64,000 nt of DNA. It comes from Sorghum bicolor (Eukaryota; Streptophyta; Magnoliopsida; Poales; Poaceae). The notes under the pieces are model-generated. The model saw only the letters and a list, made by a program, of their open reading frames with translations, was not told where the DNA came from and did no database searches. The DNA lies in contig NC_012879.2 of assembly GCF_000003195.3 (NCBI RefSeq), positions 23,549,367 to 23,613,366 of the forward strand. The letters are read 5' to 3'. Both the position numbers and the translations under genes were made by a program. How positions within the stretch are numbered: the stretch's first letter is position 1; the number at the start of each line of letters is the position of its first letter. Shown here in pieces: positions 33,695 through 46,326 of this stretch.

Positions 33695-35019
33695 TTACTG
33701 TGCTGTTATAGATTCGATTGGGTACATATAGAGATATGTGCAGTTTTAGATGAGTCTCTGATCTTTGTTCATGGTTTTGTTGTGCTGGTATTGTAATGAT
33801 CTACTCATACCGGTCAGAATTCCGCCATCCGAGTTAAGTGATACATGTAAACCCAGTCATGGTGAGAAAGAGATCAATCAAATTGATCTAATTGAACCTT
33901 AGGTCAAGTGCCGGGCGCATGTGATGTGTCGCGGTAGTAGATGGGATCTACTGTCAGGCGACGGATTACCGGGCAAAGTGTTGTTCGGTAAAATAGCCGT
34001 AACTTTTGATCCATAAGTCAGATTGAGACGATCACTAAATGAAAATCATAGAGAAATTAGAATTGCAAAAAAATCTAGGAAAATAGAGTTTTTGGGCATG
34101 TAAGTTTAGACGTCAGAATCGGTTAACTCTATTTTGCAGGGATTGATGACTGGTATAGCCCTTATGTGTATGTGATGCATGTATATAATAAATTCATGGC
34201 TTGCATGTCATGATAATGACAATAAGGCTGGAGCCACATAGATATTGTCCACCTGATGTAATGGCCTGCGTGCCAATTTGTGATGATCGTACCCGCGACT
34301 ATGTAATTTTAATTCACTGCCTTGCGTTAGTGATAGCTAAACTTGGTGGAATCATTACTGGAGGATGGCGTACATGGATCATGGAGATGGAGATCACCAT
34401 GATGAACAGATAGATGGAGATGGAGATCCCCAAAGTGATAATGGGCTATACCAAGTCATATCTGTGTTTAATGCTATTCTTACTATGTTCTACTTTCATA
34501 TGCGATGATGTTTTTTTGTCTACATGTGTGCGGTAACAAAGCAGAACGATCCCTCAGCAATGTTTAAGTTACATGCTCCCCCAAACCTTGCACTATCATG
34601 TGTCTTGTACAATCGGTGATAGGTCTATGAAATTAGGGTGCCAATGGTTTTCCTTGACTAGGCAGGTTCGCATCGGATACTTACTATAGAAGGGTTGGTT
34701 GCTTGAACAAGGTCATCCTAATGGTTAGGGACCTTGGAGCATGAGTAGTTAGGAAACACAAGCATAGGGATGCCACCCCAACAACAAGAGTCATATGTGA
34801 TATGATTAGCAAGGAGTTGCTTACCAATCTACCATGTCTACTAGCGGTGATGCTAAAGCTCACTAGTATACTTGTTAGTTGTGGTTCTTGAATCACTAAG
34901 TATCAATCGAGGGATATTGACTTTAGTGGGAGTAGATTTTATTTAATATTATTTACTCTATCTTGGATACATTGTCTTAGTATTTTGCATTACTTTTGTT
35001 GTAGATTAATGGCGCACAC
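33695..35019 (+). other. Copia leader and first codons of gag
   Basis: About 1.3 kb without a recognisable gene. Its end, ATGGCGCACAC (35009-35019), looks like the gag start, which is then cut by LTR K in the fourth codon. Confidence 0.5.
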
Positions 35020-36169
35020 TGTTGACGGTCCTTAAGTATCAAATTTAATTATCAAATAAACAAAGAAAAGGATCCAAATAAAATCAACATCTAGACTTAG
35101 GGTTTTATCTGATAGAATTCCACGAGTTTTGGAGTTTGTCTATTTCTGCAAGGGGTTATCAGGAAATACGAAAGAAAGGCCCACATGTCAGGATTACATT
35201 GAGATATCAACGCACCGCGCAATTTTGTACCATCTAGAAGACTCCAGAAGCCACGGGAAGAAAGCAGAGGCCGAAAGGGGCCAGGCCAGGGCGTCCGCCC
35301 TCCTTCCCTAGGCGCCCGCCCTGACCTGGACTCTGTTCGGGACTCTCTTCGCACACGATGTTCCACCGACCTAAAGGATCAAGGACAACATAGTACCACA
35401 TCGCCTACCAACCCAAAAACGCATAGAGGAGGAGGACTATATAAGGAGACCCCCTGGCCCCTGGAGAAGACATGAAGTTATCATAGAGTTGAGGGGTGCC
35501 CTCAAAGGAAAACCTCTTCTCTAAATAATATTTCTTTTTAGGCTTAGCAACCAATGTAAGTAGAAATAGATCTTCTAGTTTCTACTTGATTGAGAGAGAT
35601 AGAGTGGAGGTGTAGATCGGAGGAATGCCGGCCTGTCGGTGTCTACTCCGAGTTGTACCTGCAGGATCAAGTCTTCTAACCCGAGGCTTGCTCCCAAGAT
35701 TCTTTAGTAATTCGACTTCTAATTCTAGTAAGTTCTTGTTTTATTGTTCTTTGGTTTATGAGTTTACTTTAATCCTCTTCCGGTTGAGTATTAGAGTAAT
35801 CATTGCTAGCGTAAACGTGGTGTTTAGGCTAGGGTACTCATAGATATCCCCTGACTAGCTGGACCGTGGTAGTAGCGAGGAACGTGACATTTCCGAGTTA
35901 CCTTTGTATCCCATATCTTGTTAGCTGGACGGGTAGGTTTATAGGTGCGGGTCGAACATCCTTTGTGGTGTGTAGATTCCGTAAGCTTCCCCAATAGAAC
36001 AGTAGATCATCCTTACCAAGGTTAGAACGAGACTACGGTTGCAGTCTTCTCTATACATCACTCACATCGAGAAACATTCTTTGTAGCCTAAAGGGATAGT
36101 AGCAATAGATTTGGTTAGTCAGATGCACCCTTTCTCCTAGTGGTAAAAATATAAATACGATAACTCTAG
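35020..36169 (+). repeat. Athila-like LTR K, 3'-truncated
   Basis: It starts TGTTGACGGTCC and resembles B LTRs in its first ~100 bp. It resembles E LTRs further on, including the segment GTGGTGTTTAGGCT. About 100 bp that should end the LTR are missing, and copia gag sequence follows directly. No right target duplication is seen, consistent with a deletion. Confidence 0.82.
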
Positions 36170-37378
36170 ATGAGATCCATAGGCCAAACCCACCTGCATC
36201 TAAGGCTGGACCAGCTGCTAATGAAGAGTTTCTTTCATTGTTAGGGGAAAGGTCACTAGAAGAGGAACTGCAAGTTGTACTTGGTAGCCTTGAAGAAGGA
36301 TGGTGGTAGTAAAGGTACTCCCGTTGCTCATACACTTGTTGTTTATGTTACAGATATTTTCCTTGCTAACTCTTATACTAATTCTTGGGTATTTGATACC
36401 AGATCGGTTGCTCATATTTACAATACGATGCAGGGAATGATAAAAAGTAGAAGTGTTGAAAAGGGAGAAGTTGACTTCCGCGTGGGCAATAATGCAAGAG
36501 TTGCTGCATTGAACGTCGGGACGATACAACTTCATCTACCATTGGGATTTATTTTGGAATTGAATAATTATTATTTTGTTCCTAGTTTAAGTCGAAACAT
36601 TGTGTCTCCTTCATGTTTGATGAAGGATGGTTATTCATTTGCAAGTAAAGACAATGGTTGTGTGATCTCTAAGAATGACATATTTTTGGCTTATGCATCC
36701 ATTGTGAATGGATTATTTATTTTAAATCTTGATGATGCACCTATGTGTAATGTTAGTGTTAAAAGGCCTCGGCTTAATGAGTTAAGTCCTACTTATTTGT
36801 GGCATTGTCTTTTGGGTTATATAAGTGAGAATCTCATGAAGAGGCTCCATGATGATGGGCTTTTAACTTCGTTTAATTTTGAATCATACGAGACATGTGA
36901 GTCTTGCTTACTAGGAAAGATGACCATGGCACATTTCACAGGTTTTCCTGAGAGAGTGTCTGACTTGTTAGAACTTATACATACTGATGTATGTGGACCA
37001 ATGAGCACGACAACTAGAGGTAGATTCCAATACTTCATAACTTTTACCGATGATTTTAGTAGATATGGATATGTCTACTTAATGAAACATAAGTCTGAAA
37101 CATTTGAAAAGTTCAAAGAATTTCAGAAAGATGTAGAGAATCAACGTGGCAAGAAAATTAAGGCTTTGCAATCTGATCGTGGAGGCGAATATTTGAGTCA
37201 TGAATTTAGCAATCATCTAAAGAGTTGTGGAATGGTTCCACAACTTATGCCACCTAGAACGCCTTGGAGGAACGGCGTGTCTGAGCGACATAACCGAACT
37301 TTGTTGGACATGGTTCGATCTATGATGAACCAGTCGGACCTACCTTTATTATTTTGTTGGACATGGTTCGATCTATGA
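36170..37378 (+). pseudogene. Copia gag end, protease and integrase
   Basis: A zinc-knuckle remnant near 36240-36270 has a stop where the usual Trp stands. The protease site reads WVFDTRSVAHI, with DTR in place of DTG, so it is probably inactive. The integrase zinc finger reads LWHCLLGYISE and CESCLLGKMT, with Tyr in place of the second His. Its catalytic residues are visible: Asp in HTDVCGPM, Asp in QSDRGGEY, Glu in VSERHNRT. The frame ends at 37378 inside a set of imperfect tandem repeats that shift the frame. Confidence 0.85.
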
Positions 37379-37455
37379 TGAACCAGTCGGACCTACCTTT
37401 GTTGGACATGGTTCGATCTATGATGAACCAGTCGAACTTTGTTGGACAACCGCTT
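37301..37455 (+). repeat. Tandem repeat inside copia integrase
   Basis: TTGTTGGACATGGTTCGATC begins at 37301, 37354 and 37399 (periods 53 and 45). A partial TTTGTTGGACA follows near 37438. Neither 53 nor the sum 98 is a multiple of three, so the repeats disrupt the frame. Confidence 0.88.
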
Positions 37456-38039
37456 TCACTTTAAACAGGGTACCATCTAAGTCTGTAGTTAAGACACCAT
37501 ATGAGATGTGGACTGGTAAGTGTCCTAGTTTGTATTTTCTAAAAATTTAGGGTTGTGAAGTTTATGTCAAATGACTCATATCAGATAAACTAACACCCAA
37601 ATCAAACAAGTGCTTTTTCATGGGATATCCAAAGGAAACTTTAGGGTATTATGTCTATAACCGAACAGAGGGCAAAGTGTTTATTACTCGAAACGGTGTT
37701 TTCTTAGAGAAAGAGTTTCTCAAAAGGGAGAAAACTAGACAGAAGGTTTATCTTGAAGAAGTTCAAGATGAACCAGTTGGGAATGACTCTACGAGCGATG
37801 CTAACGTAGCAGAACAAGTTGAGACACCTGTGGTAGTAGAAACACTACCACAACACGAAGATCAGCAGGACTTCGTGAATTACGTGGGGAATTGTTATTG
37901 TTAGATGATGACTAACCTTCAAATTATGCAAAAGCAATGATGGACTCAGATTCTAAGAAATGGCAAAGTGGCTTGAGATCCGAGATAGATTCCATGGGAG
38001 ACAATCAAGTTTGGAACTTGGTTGATCCGCCTGATGGTG
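37440..38039 (+). pseudogene. Copia integrase end and start of RT
   Basis: Recognisable segments are PSKSVVKTPYEMWTGK, the connector MGYPKETLGYYVYNR (from 37620), and an RT start SKKWQSGLRSEIDSM with NQVWNLVDPPDGV. Stops and frame changes near 37550 and 37900 break it. It is cut at 38039 by solo LTR J and resumes at 39625. Confidence 0.8.
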
Positions 38040-39624
38040 TGTTGACACTTCTTAACGCAACCACCGGATATCGGCGACGGCGCCAGAAGTGCCCTGGTAG
38101 GGTAACTCTATTTACTATTGGATAATTCCGCAAGCGCACAGAATGTACCGCTGTAGCACTTCACCAAGGAGTATTCCAAGGTATCGTAATTTATATTTTC
38201 CCAAGGGAAAGCGGCTAAGTGTGTTTAACAAAAAGGGGAATGAGATTCCTTGAGTTATCTAGTATCAACTAGTGAATAAGGGTGGTAAATAACAAATAGG
38301 AAGGGTAGTGGTGAATCCAAGGTCCTATGCTAAAGGTAAATGGTAGAGTTAGCTAGGTGGGAGGACAACGAGTGAGTAAAGGACTCCTATGTATCTAACT
38401 TGACTTCTGTGACTTACTTTAATAGATAATTGTCTTAACTACGCTAGAGCCTTACTAACTGTGTGCGAGGGATAGCCGAGCTGGTAAGACGCTTAGAAGG
38501 TTTTTCACCTAACCCCTTACCGAAAGCGACTATTGGGCTTATGGACGCCTTACCTTTTAAGAACTAGCCTGTACATGAGGAGAACCTAATGCCGCCCACG
38601 ATCTGTCACCTACTAGGGAGTGCGCTCCTACTTTCCGTTCAAGCCAGCGGTAATCAAAGGTAATCTTAAGTATGAGCACCACGCTCACACTTAATCCTAC
38701 AACGCTAACTAGTTGCAGCTAGCTAGAGCTCCTATACAAGATAGGACGATGATGCACACACAGGAGTGGTTACAGGTCACTAACTTCACTAAGACAACTA
38801 TATTACTAAAGTAAATGCACAACAAGACTAAAAGACTTGCACTAAGTAAGAACTCAGTAAAGTAAAGTAAGAATAATATATTAATAAAAGGAAAGTCTTA
38901 CAAAAGTAGAAAGGTACAAGAGCTATACCAGACTCTCCAGAAGACGACTCCGGAGACCCCGAGCTTCGCTCGACTCGACTCTAACTCCCACTCTAGACTA
39001 ACTACTACTCTACTTGTATGCTTGGAACTTGTAATGCACTTGGCCTTGGAATTGCACACTTGAAATGAAGGATGGAGGCTGCCTTTTATAGAGGGAGATG
39101 GAGTAGGGGTTACTCCATCGCCACGTCATCGATCCGCGTGACATCTTCTCTCCACCCTTGGATCAAACCGACCTCACAACCGCCATTTGATCAACGGCAG
39201 GGGCAAATCAACATGTGGGACATGTGGGGAAGGTCGGTGGGAGGCCACCGACCCTGGAACCGCCTTTGATGTGGGGTCGGGCGACCCCACTTCTGGGCCT
39301 CTGGGCCCACCAGCAGTGTCCACAGGGGTCCCTTATGTCGGTGGACTAGGTGGCACACCTGGGTCCCACCAAAGAGGGGTCGGGCGACCCCCTCCCTGTG
39401 GGCCCAGGGTGTCACCTGTTGTCCCCTCGATCTCCTCTTGATGATTCTGATGTTGGCTTTGTCAAATAATGTCTTGAATTTGTTGTTCCTGCATAAACAA
39501 GCTAAGAGTACAAGTGGAACTAGTTATGGATAAAATATGTTCATGTCATGTCGTTTCCTCTTGCAACCGAGGCATGTTGACGGTGTTTTGTATGTGGATT
39601 TCTATGGTATATCCACCGTCAACA
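38040..39624 (-). mobile_element. Solo LTR J (1585 bp)
   Basis: Its ends are TGTTGACGGTG (minus strand, at 39624) and GTGTCAACA (at 38040). Target duplications are TGGTG (38035-39 and 39625-29). A TATA-like CTATAAAAGG lies near 39095 on the minus strand. The first 50 bp of the LTR (39575-39624) form an inverted repeat of the 11 terminal bases. Confidence 0.92.
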
Positions 39625-39719
39625 TGGTGTTAGACCCATAGAGTGCAAATGGATCTATAAAAAGAAAAAAGATATGCATGGAAATGTTCACGTCTATAAA
39701 ACTCGACTTGTCGCAAAGG
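39625..39719 (+). pseudogene. Copia RT fragment
   Basis: It encodes CKWIYKKKKDMHGNVH and TRLVAK, the usual start of copia RT, continuing the segment cut at 38039. It ends abruptly at 39719, where TGTAACATTCG begins. Confidence 0.82.
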
Positions 39720-41740
39720 TGTAACATTCGAAAATTTAAATTTTGTAAGTTTTTAAAATTTATTAGAACTATTTATAGATAAAGGCCAAATTCATAGGAG
39801 GAAAAATGATTAGCACTTGGAAAACTAAAACATAACATAGGCTTTAATTTATTTGTTGCATTCATGCCTCTTGCATCTTGGTTTTATGTTGTTCTAACTT
39901 GCAAAACACGTTTAGGAACCATCGCAAGTCTCCTAGGAATTTTTCTCGCTTTTTGGAGAGTTAAAATTTCTATTTCCCATAGTTTAATCTTTTTGTTGCA
40001 ACCTCCTTATCACCTTTTCATGAACTCCAAATACTTTTTCTTGATCATCATGTTTATATCTACCTCTAGAAATTTTCTCAGAATTTTATCCAATTTCTGA
40101 TGATTTTTCGTGGCTTAAATATGATTTCAGATATTTCATAGAATTATTTTTAAATAGAAAATAAATCCCAAAATTAATATTTTCGAAATATTTGCAAACC
40201 CTACGTATAAATACATGCCGGTGTTCTCCTGGACGACCCCTTTCTGAAAGTACGACCTTTTTTCGCAGCCGCCACCTGTAGCCTCGCAAATCGGACGCGA
40301 ACTTCCAAACGAGCTAGGTTTCTGACGAACTTCCGGTGAGCTTTTCCGGTCAAATCGTCGCGTCTCGACGTCAACCACCACCACCAAGAGGTAGCTCTCG
40401 TCATTCTATACGCTGTGGCATATTTATTTTCTCAAATCCATAGTTGTTTGGTTGATTTGCCAACTTTCCTTCCTCTACTCCGGTGAGGTCATCCATGGCC
40501 GGTGATCTTTTTCTTCTTCCTATCCACTCCCATGGTCGCGACCTCCTCTTTCTCCCCTGCCCCTTCTCCCCACCGCGCACTGCCCCTGCCCTGCTCCCTG
40601 CGCGCCGCCTTTCCCTCTTCCGCTGGCCGCGCCAGCCAGCAGCAGGGAGCAGCCGCAGGCTGCTGCGTGCAGGGGGGCTGGCCGCTCATGGCCCCCTGGG
40701 CGCAGCTCTCCCCCTCGCCTTTGTTGTTTTACTCTAATAAAATGTTTATTCTTTGTTATTTTACTCTAATATATTACTTTAATAATTTATATTTCTTATT
40801 TTTTTCTTTATATATGTGATGTTCACGTAGTATATATTTGATGTTCTATGGTGTGTTATGTTATGTTTACTTAGTATTCATATAATGTTCTATAATATTT
40901 TTTATTATTCATGCAGTATATATGCGATATTCATGTAGTATACATGTGATGTTCTATAATATATTTTGCGATGTTCACTTAGTATACATGTGATACTCTA
41001 TGACGTATCCACTGTTCTTCATATGCTATGTTGGTGTATTTAGTAATGTTCGCTTAGTATACACGTGATGTTCCATGATGTTTTCTGTGTTGTTCACTTG
41101 GTATTAATGTTCACTTAGTAGATACATGATGTTATATGATGTTTTTTGTGATGTTTACTTAGTATACATATGATATTCTATGACGTATTCAGTGATGTTC
41201 GCTATATATATACACGATGTTCTATATCATATTTAGAGATGTTTTATGGTTTATTTAGTAATATTCACTTAGTATGTATGTGATGTTCTATAGTATATTT
41301 TAAGATGTTTGAAAAGTATTCGAGTGAGTTTTACTAATTTTTCTATATTATGTATTCTTATTTTTTTATGCTTTGCTCTAAATTTTAATATTATTTATTT
41401 ATATTATATGTTTTAGTTATTTTTATGTATATTATAATACTAATGTCATGAACCTAAAACTAGAATATTGTACTTCTACACCGAAATATTTTTTCTACTA
41501 AGACGGAAACATTGTTCTTTGAACCTAGAACCTCATCTTTGCTCAATAAAAGAAAATATTCTATCTTCATAAGATAAATATTCATTAATAAAATTTTATC
41601 AAAATATATCCATATGAGATCTTGTTTTGAAGAATTTATTATAAGAAATTTGATGATATAATCGGAATTTAATTTGAGTGTCTCGTTTAGGAGTTATGAC
41701 TTTTTTAATTCATCAAAAAGTCATTTTATGTGTGGGAAAG
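39720..41740 (+). repeat. Unassigned LTR-like segment
   Basis: It starts TGTAACATTCG, like many grass LTRs, exactly where copia RT is cut. A TATA-like GTATAAATACATGCC lies near 40205, followed by a GC-rich leader-like region (40255-40730). Near the end, GAGTTATGACTTTTTTAATT resembles a phrase common in grass gypsy LTRs. I cannot find a clear right end or target duplication. The reading frames near 40500 look like chance frames of a CT-rich strand. Confidence 0.35.
40815..41310 (+). repeat. Degenerate minisatellite
   Basis: About ten irregular copies of a unit of roughly 40-60 bp containing GATGTTCACTTAGTATACATGTGATGTTCTATGA variants. Copies differ by substitutions and indels. Confidence 0.7.
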
Positions 41741-42564
41741 TAGGCCCTAGAGGATGGGACAGCCTGTCTTCCATCTCCATGTATGTCTGTGCGCGCCCAC
41801 ATCGTGCTGCTTTGCCGGCACAGGACCACGGTGGGAGGGGTTACCTTGAGCGGGAAAAGCAAGCGAGAAGAGTATGGGCAGAGTGTTATGGTCCGATGAT
41901 CGGACTCTAGCAGGCCCCTTATTCCACCATGTATCCACCACCACATACCTATCCATTCCACATATATAGGTCCACACACATGCACATCATGATCTAAGAG
42001 TATAGTTTCTCCTCCAAGGATCCGATTCGATTAGGCAATACATGCAAGGTAAGTATGCTATATCCTTGAATTACCTCCAACTCCACATAAGCTTCTTAGT
42101 TATAGAGAGAGGAGAGGGAAAGTATGATGCTACTCTGCCTTATGCCAAAAATACCACATATCTTAAGAGGAGAGAAAGGCAAAATACCATTGATGCCTTG
42201 GAGAGGAATCCACAAATACCACATATGAGAGACTTGAAAGGACCATACAAAGAGATCTCTGAGTTTTATTTTTGAAACTTTGCAAAACTCCGGAACGAAG
42301 GTAGACTGAAGAGCTTGAGACAGTGCTTGACTTAATCATTCTACTTTTCAACTACTTAAGACCCAAGTGAAGGTTACAAAGCCCCACAGCTAAAGGTAAT
42401 ATGGGTAAGTTGGAAGTTGAAATGGTTTGTTCTAACTCAGAGGAGAATTTTTGTTTGAACATTGGTGTACTTTTGAGGTGTGATAGCATTGTAGCAACTC
42501 CTGATCCATCATGAACAAACAACTATTTGCTAAGGGACTAGCAATGGATAAGCTTGGGGAAGTT
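41741..42564 (+). other. 3' UTR and PPT preceding LTR H
   Basis: From about 41915 the sequence resembles the 3' UTRs of B and E, for example GCAATACATGCAAGGTAAGT compared with the stretch near 23060 in B. The PPT AAGCTTGGGGAAGTT (42550-42564) has one G replaced. The left limit is unclear. No gene seen. Confidence 0.65.
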
Positions 42565-43432
42565 TGTTGACGGTAATTAACTCCAATTTTTAACTATCAA
42601 TTAACCCGGAAAGAGACTTGAAACAATATATAAAGTAGGGTTATAGGGGTTTATTCTAATGAGTTCCACGAGTTATGTTGTTCTCACTTGTCTTGCAGTA
42701 TCTCAAGTGAAGAATGTGAGCACACTATTGTGAAGAGCTCATTGAGACGATCAAGATGGACATATCATTTGCTATATTTGGAGCATCGAAGAGAAAGTCC
42801 TCGATGGATACGACTTAGAAGACTCTAGAAGACACTAGAACCATCATTATCACAAGACCAGGGACTAAACCAATAAGATTCCATAGCTCTATGAAATAAT
42901 ATTTTCTAGGGATTTATCTAGAAGCTAGGAAAGAAAAGAATCCATCCATGACACAACACATTGCACATACGGATCAAAAAGTGGCACTAGATGGATGTAG
43001 AAGACACTAGAAGGCACAGGAACAAAGCGAAGGACCAAAGGCCTAGGTGGGGCCAGCTGACCCCACATGCCAGGCCGGTCAGCCTATCCCCCCTACCAAG
43101 TGGGCTCTCCTTCGTGTGACGGTCTCCAACCAACCTCTACGACGCATCTTGACCATTGTTTCATGTCAGTTTGATGCAAGGGCTGCGGTTTATCCCACCA
43201 GTCTATATAAGTAGAGGGAGACCCCCCTAGAGACATCTATCTCATATATCATATCCATTGCTTAGTTCAAAGGTGTCCCTCGAAAGGATAACCTAGAGCT
43301 CTGCCAACTAAGGCATAGCAAGAACATAAGAATACGAATTAGAGGAGTAAGCAATGCTTGGATTCTGGATCTAGTTGCGAGGAGGCTAGGTAAAGCCTTA
43401 TACTTCTCTCTTGTATTCAACATTGTTAATCT
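42565..43432 (+). repeat. LTR H, left part
   Basis: It starts TGTTGACGG after the PPT. A TATA box TATATAAG lies at 43204-43211. It is interrupted at 43433 by the Helitron and continues at about 47992-49149. Confidence 0.8.
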
Positions 43433-43443
43433 ACTAGTGGCAG

Positions 43444-43459
43444 GGCGTGCCTTCGCGCG
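43444..43459 (-). other. Helitron 3' hairpin
   Basis: Six-base stem (one G-U pair) with a four-base loop, ten bases before the terminal CTAG. Confidence 0.8.
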
Positions 43460-44949
43460 CAAATGCGGTTACAGAGTGGAGGAGGTGAAGATAGTATCTG
43501 GCCAGGCTTTCATTAGGGGACACAATCGTATTTTACAGTGTATTGACACACACTGAACTATTATTTTTAATGCCTAACGAATAATTTGACTGATGATCTT
43601 AATACTGAGGAGATTGAAAATGTGTCCTGTAACAGAATTTGGCAACTGAAAGTGAGGTATGTTGTGGGTGCCATATGAAACTGTATATAAATAAAGATAG
43701 TACGTTTACTAATGTTGTTTCATTTATCACTGGTAGTATCAGGAATGAGGCACGAGATATTTTCTGAGCCCATAAATCATAAAAAGGGAGCAGAGTAGAA
43801 ATATATCCATACGGATTCATAGTACACATCATCCCATAAGGTCTATGGAGGGTCAACTGATTGGTTGATGGCAGCATAGATGGAAGCAGTGTATATTTTA
43901 CATATAACACATGATGGATGCGGAACAGTCTTATACACATATACAGTGATTTTGATTTTACAGACAAAAGAGCATTAGTTGCCTCTATATTTATTCGTGA
44001 TCGAGTAGCATGTAAAGCCTGGGAAGCATTCGCAGCCACAAAACATTTCCGCAGGTGTGTTGTAGCCTAGGATTTCCTGTATGAAGTATAGAGTATTAGT
44101 GCAGGTAATGCCATATATTTTTACCTTTTCTTTAATATGTTTAATAAGACTGTATGAAAGTAGGGATACCACCCAATTTACATGCATCTGACTAAAGTCA
44201 AACTACATAAGCGATTCACTGAATCGACTGGACTGCTGATCTGAGCAAATGGTCGGTAATGGTTTGCACGTGTATGTGGATAGTTAGAAAAAAGATAAGA
44301 CTAACCTGTGCGACATCCGTAATGGTCAGCGCTTTGATTTCTGAATTTTAGCTCTGAAATTATAAGGCACGCATATGTTAACAATGATGCTAGACACTTG
44401 AAATGCAGCTATCTTACTGCATCTATTATGGCTCTATTTTTGAGTACCTTTTTTACCTTTTTGTTTTTGGGTGCGGTGGCGAGCCTGGTGGACTGTCAAT
44501 GTCATCCTTATCCACTTGTACCGGTGTGCTATCCTATATAAACAAAGGCAGGATGTTTTATTAACATTTAGGCACAGTAAAATTTGCAGTAATTATGAAG
44601 AGGAAACATGTAATGATGAAATTGTAAATTAGCAGTTGTTAACAGTCTTACATGTTATGTTGCGTCTGTATCCTCAAACAAACGTCTACGAGCGGTAGGC
44701 ACCTCTGTTGGTAGTCTATAGAATATGACAAAATGTAGATGTGTAAAAAATACTTGGAAAGGTAAAATAGCGAAAGTATATGTAAATAAAAAATTTATGT
44801 AGGTGTGCTGTACTGGGTGCTGTGTTCCTTTCTGGTTGTTTGTTCTATTTCAGTGGCTGGAACAGGTGTCTGAAAAATTATTTGGAAGCGTTAGTTTATT
44901 GTGGTATGTAACTTAGCAATAACATGATGTCTAACCAGCTGATATAGAA
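43460..44949 (-). other. Helitron 3' part without recognised gene
   Basis: AT-rich sequence. A 146-codon frame on the minus strand (44039-43599) shows no domain I recognise and is probably chance or intron sequence of the RPA-like gene. Confidence 0.4.
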
Positions 44950-46187
44950 TCAACTTACTGCTTCATTCTCTTGCTGAATCTGAAGAGTCTCCTGCTGAAC
45001 CTTTATTGCGCGTGCTGCTGGAGGCAGGTTCTGCGCGAGTGCTGAGCTGCTTGGCGGTGATTGTATTGTTTGGTTAACCTTTGCAATTGCAGCAGTGTTG
45101 AGCAGGGAGCCTGGCCTGTAAAGTCTCTCTAAGACATGTTTTACCAAATACTGTCTCTTTGCTTTAGAGGTAAATGAGTCTTCTGTAAGGTTGATGGAGA
45201 AGACAAATTTTTTAGTGATAACAGAGTTGCTGAGGAAGTCCCAATGTTAGCTTCAAAGGATTCAAAATTAGATTGCAGTCTTTCTGAATAATTATCCTAG
45301 CTGTTTCATCATATCCAAACAAGTTTGCTTCTCCTGTGTCGTCCTTTGCACTAAAATTGAATAGGTATCTAGATAATTAAAAGAAAAGCATTGTAAGTGC
45401 ATAGCTGACAGTAATGTGGTGCAATCTGATATTTATGTGTGTGGTTTGTGTGAAAGTATTGATTACCTGGGTAAACTGCTTGTTCCATGGCATTTTGGAC
45501 ATCGATACCCACCACCGGCCTGTGGATCCATTTTTTTCTTGCATTCCTTATAGGACATGTACCACCAGTTATTATCATCGGCTATTTTTGTTATGTTAAC
45601 TGCACATTTATAACCTTCATCCTATTATAAGGTCAACAAATTTCTAGACAGTGTAAGGATATAGATGCAAAGGAAAGATGTTGAAAATATGCTATGACTC
45701 ATTATATGAATCTTACCATGAACTCATATGGATCTATACTATTTAGCTCAGCAATGGTCTTTTGGTCCAATGGAGTATGCTGTGGTTGCACATCTTTTTC
45801 AGCTTCAGATGTTTCAGGATGTTCTATGTATATGGCTTCATTTCTGAACCTGCACATTTGGAAAAAATAAACCATCTAACCATTGGGTCCATGATGTATG
45901 AGAAACATTCTTTGAAGAAAGCTACAGAAAGGTAAATAATACTATGCACTACACACCTATTGTAAAATGGTAAAGCTTCTGTAATATCTGGGTTTAGATA
46001 GTGATAAGAACTGCTGCTGCCACTAAGATAAGGCTTCTGTTCAGAACTGTGGGAGTGCCATTTCCTGGGTATAAAACCCACAAAGAGACCAATAACAGCT
46101 TTTGGGTTGTCTCTAGTGTTAAGATCGCCCACCGTGAAATTGACCGCGTGATCACCCCAAAGAGTTATTTTAAGTTCATTGTTACTG
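44950..46187 (-). pseudogene. RPA1-like single-strand DNA-binding protein gene
   Basis: Minus-strand exons with GT-AG introns. The exon from about 46187 to 45960 has NELKITLWGDHAVNF and SSSYHYLNPDITEALPF, the pattern of RPA70 DNA-binding domain B. The next exon carries EAEKDVQPQHTPLDQKTIAE. The exon at about 45620-45470 has NNWWYMSYKECKKKM and GGGYRCPKCHG, the RPA C-terminal zinc domain (CX10-15CPXC type). A following exon has FSAKDDTGEANLFGYDETA. The last exon ends at 44950 with a Gln-rich tail after KHVLERLYRPGSLLNT. The N-terminal domain A is not found, and a MITE sits upstream. Plant Helitrons often carry RPA-like genes. Intactness cannot be judged, because one junction near 45240 needs a frame change. 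Confidence 0.72.
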
Positions 46188-46326
46188 AAAACAAAGAACA
46201 TGTAATTAGTTTTATGGCTAGAAACATTGTTTTTATAACACAGCAACGTATGATACACGAACAGTGAACATTCTGGTTGAGAAAGCGAGCAGACGTTTCC
46301 AACCAAAAAGTGGAGCCAAATACTTT

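Larger units (their letters stand above)
32425..39719 (+). mobile_element. Ty1/copia element, truncated and twice interrupted
   Basis: Order: 5' LTR, initiator-Met PBS, long leader, first codons of gag, inserted LTR (K), end of gag, protease, integrase, start of RT, inserted solo LTR (J), a further piece of RT. It stops at 39719, where another LTR-like sequence begins. No RNase H or 3' LTR is seen. It is inserted after the Myb/SANT gene. Confidence 0.85.

Noticed and set aside
38460..38560. tRNA-like stretch TAGCCGAGCTGGTAAGACGC in solo LTR J
   Set aside because: It matches an A-box, but no B-box (GGTTCGA) or cloverleaf follows at the right distance.
40483..40819. Frames of 66-105 codons on both strands
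   Set aside because: GC-rich low-complexity strand, no domain, no homologous motif; probably leader-like sequence of an unassigned LTR.
41887..41910. Near-palindrome GTCCGATGATCGGAC
   Set aside because: It looked like a further copy of the GGACA-TGTCC motif, but the neighbouring GTAGAATTAGGGGTAC block and stem arms are missing.
43599..44039. 146-codon minus-strand frame in the Helitron
   Set aside because: No domain, no splice-supported link to the RPA-like exons, AT-rich composition.
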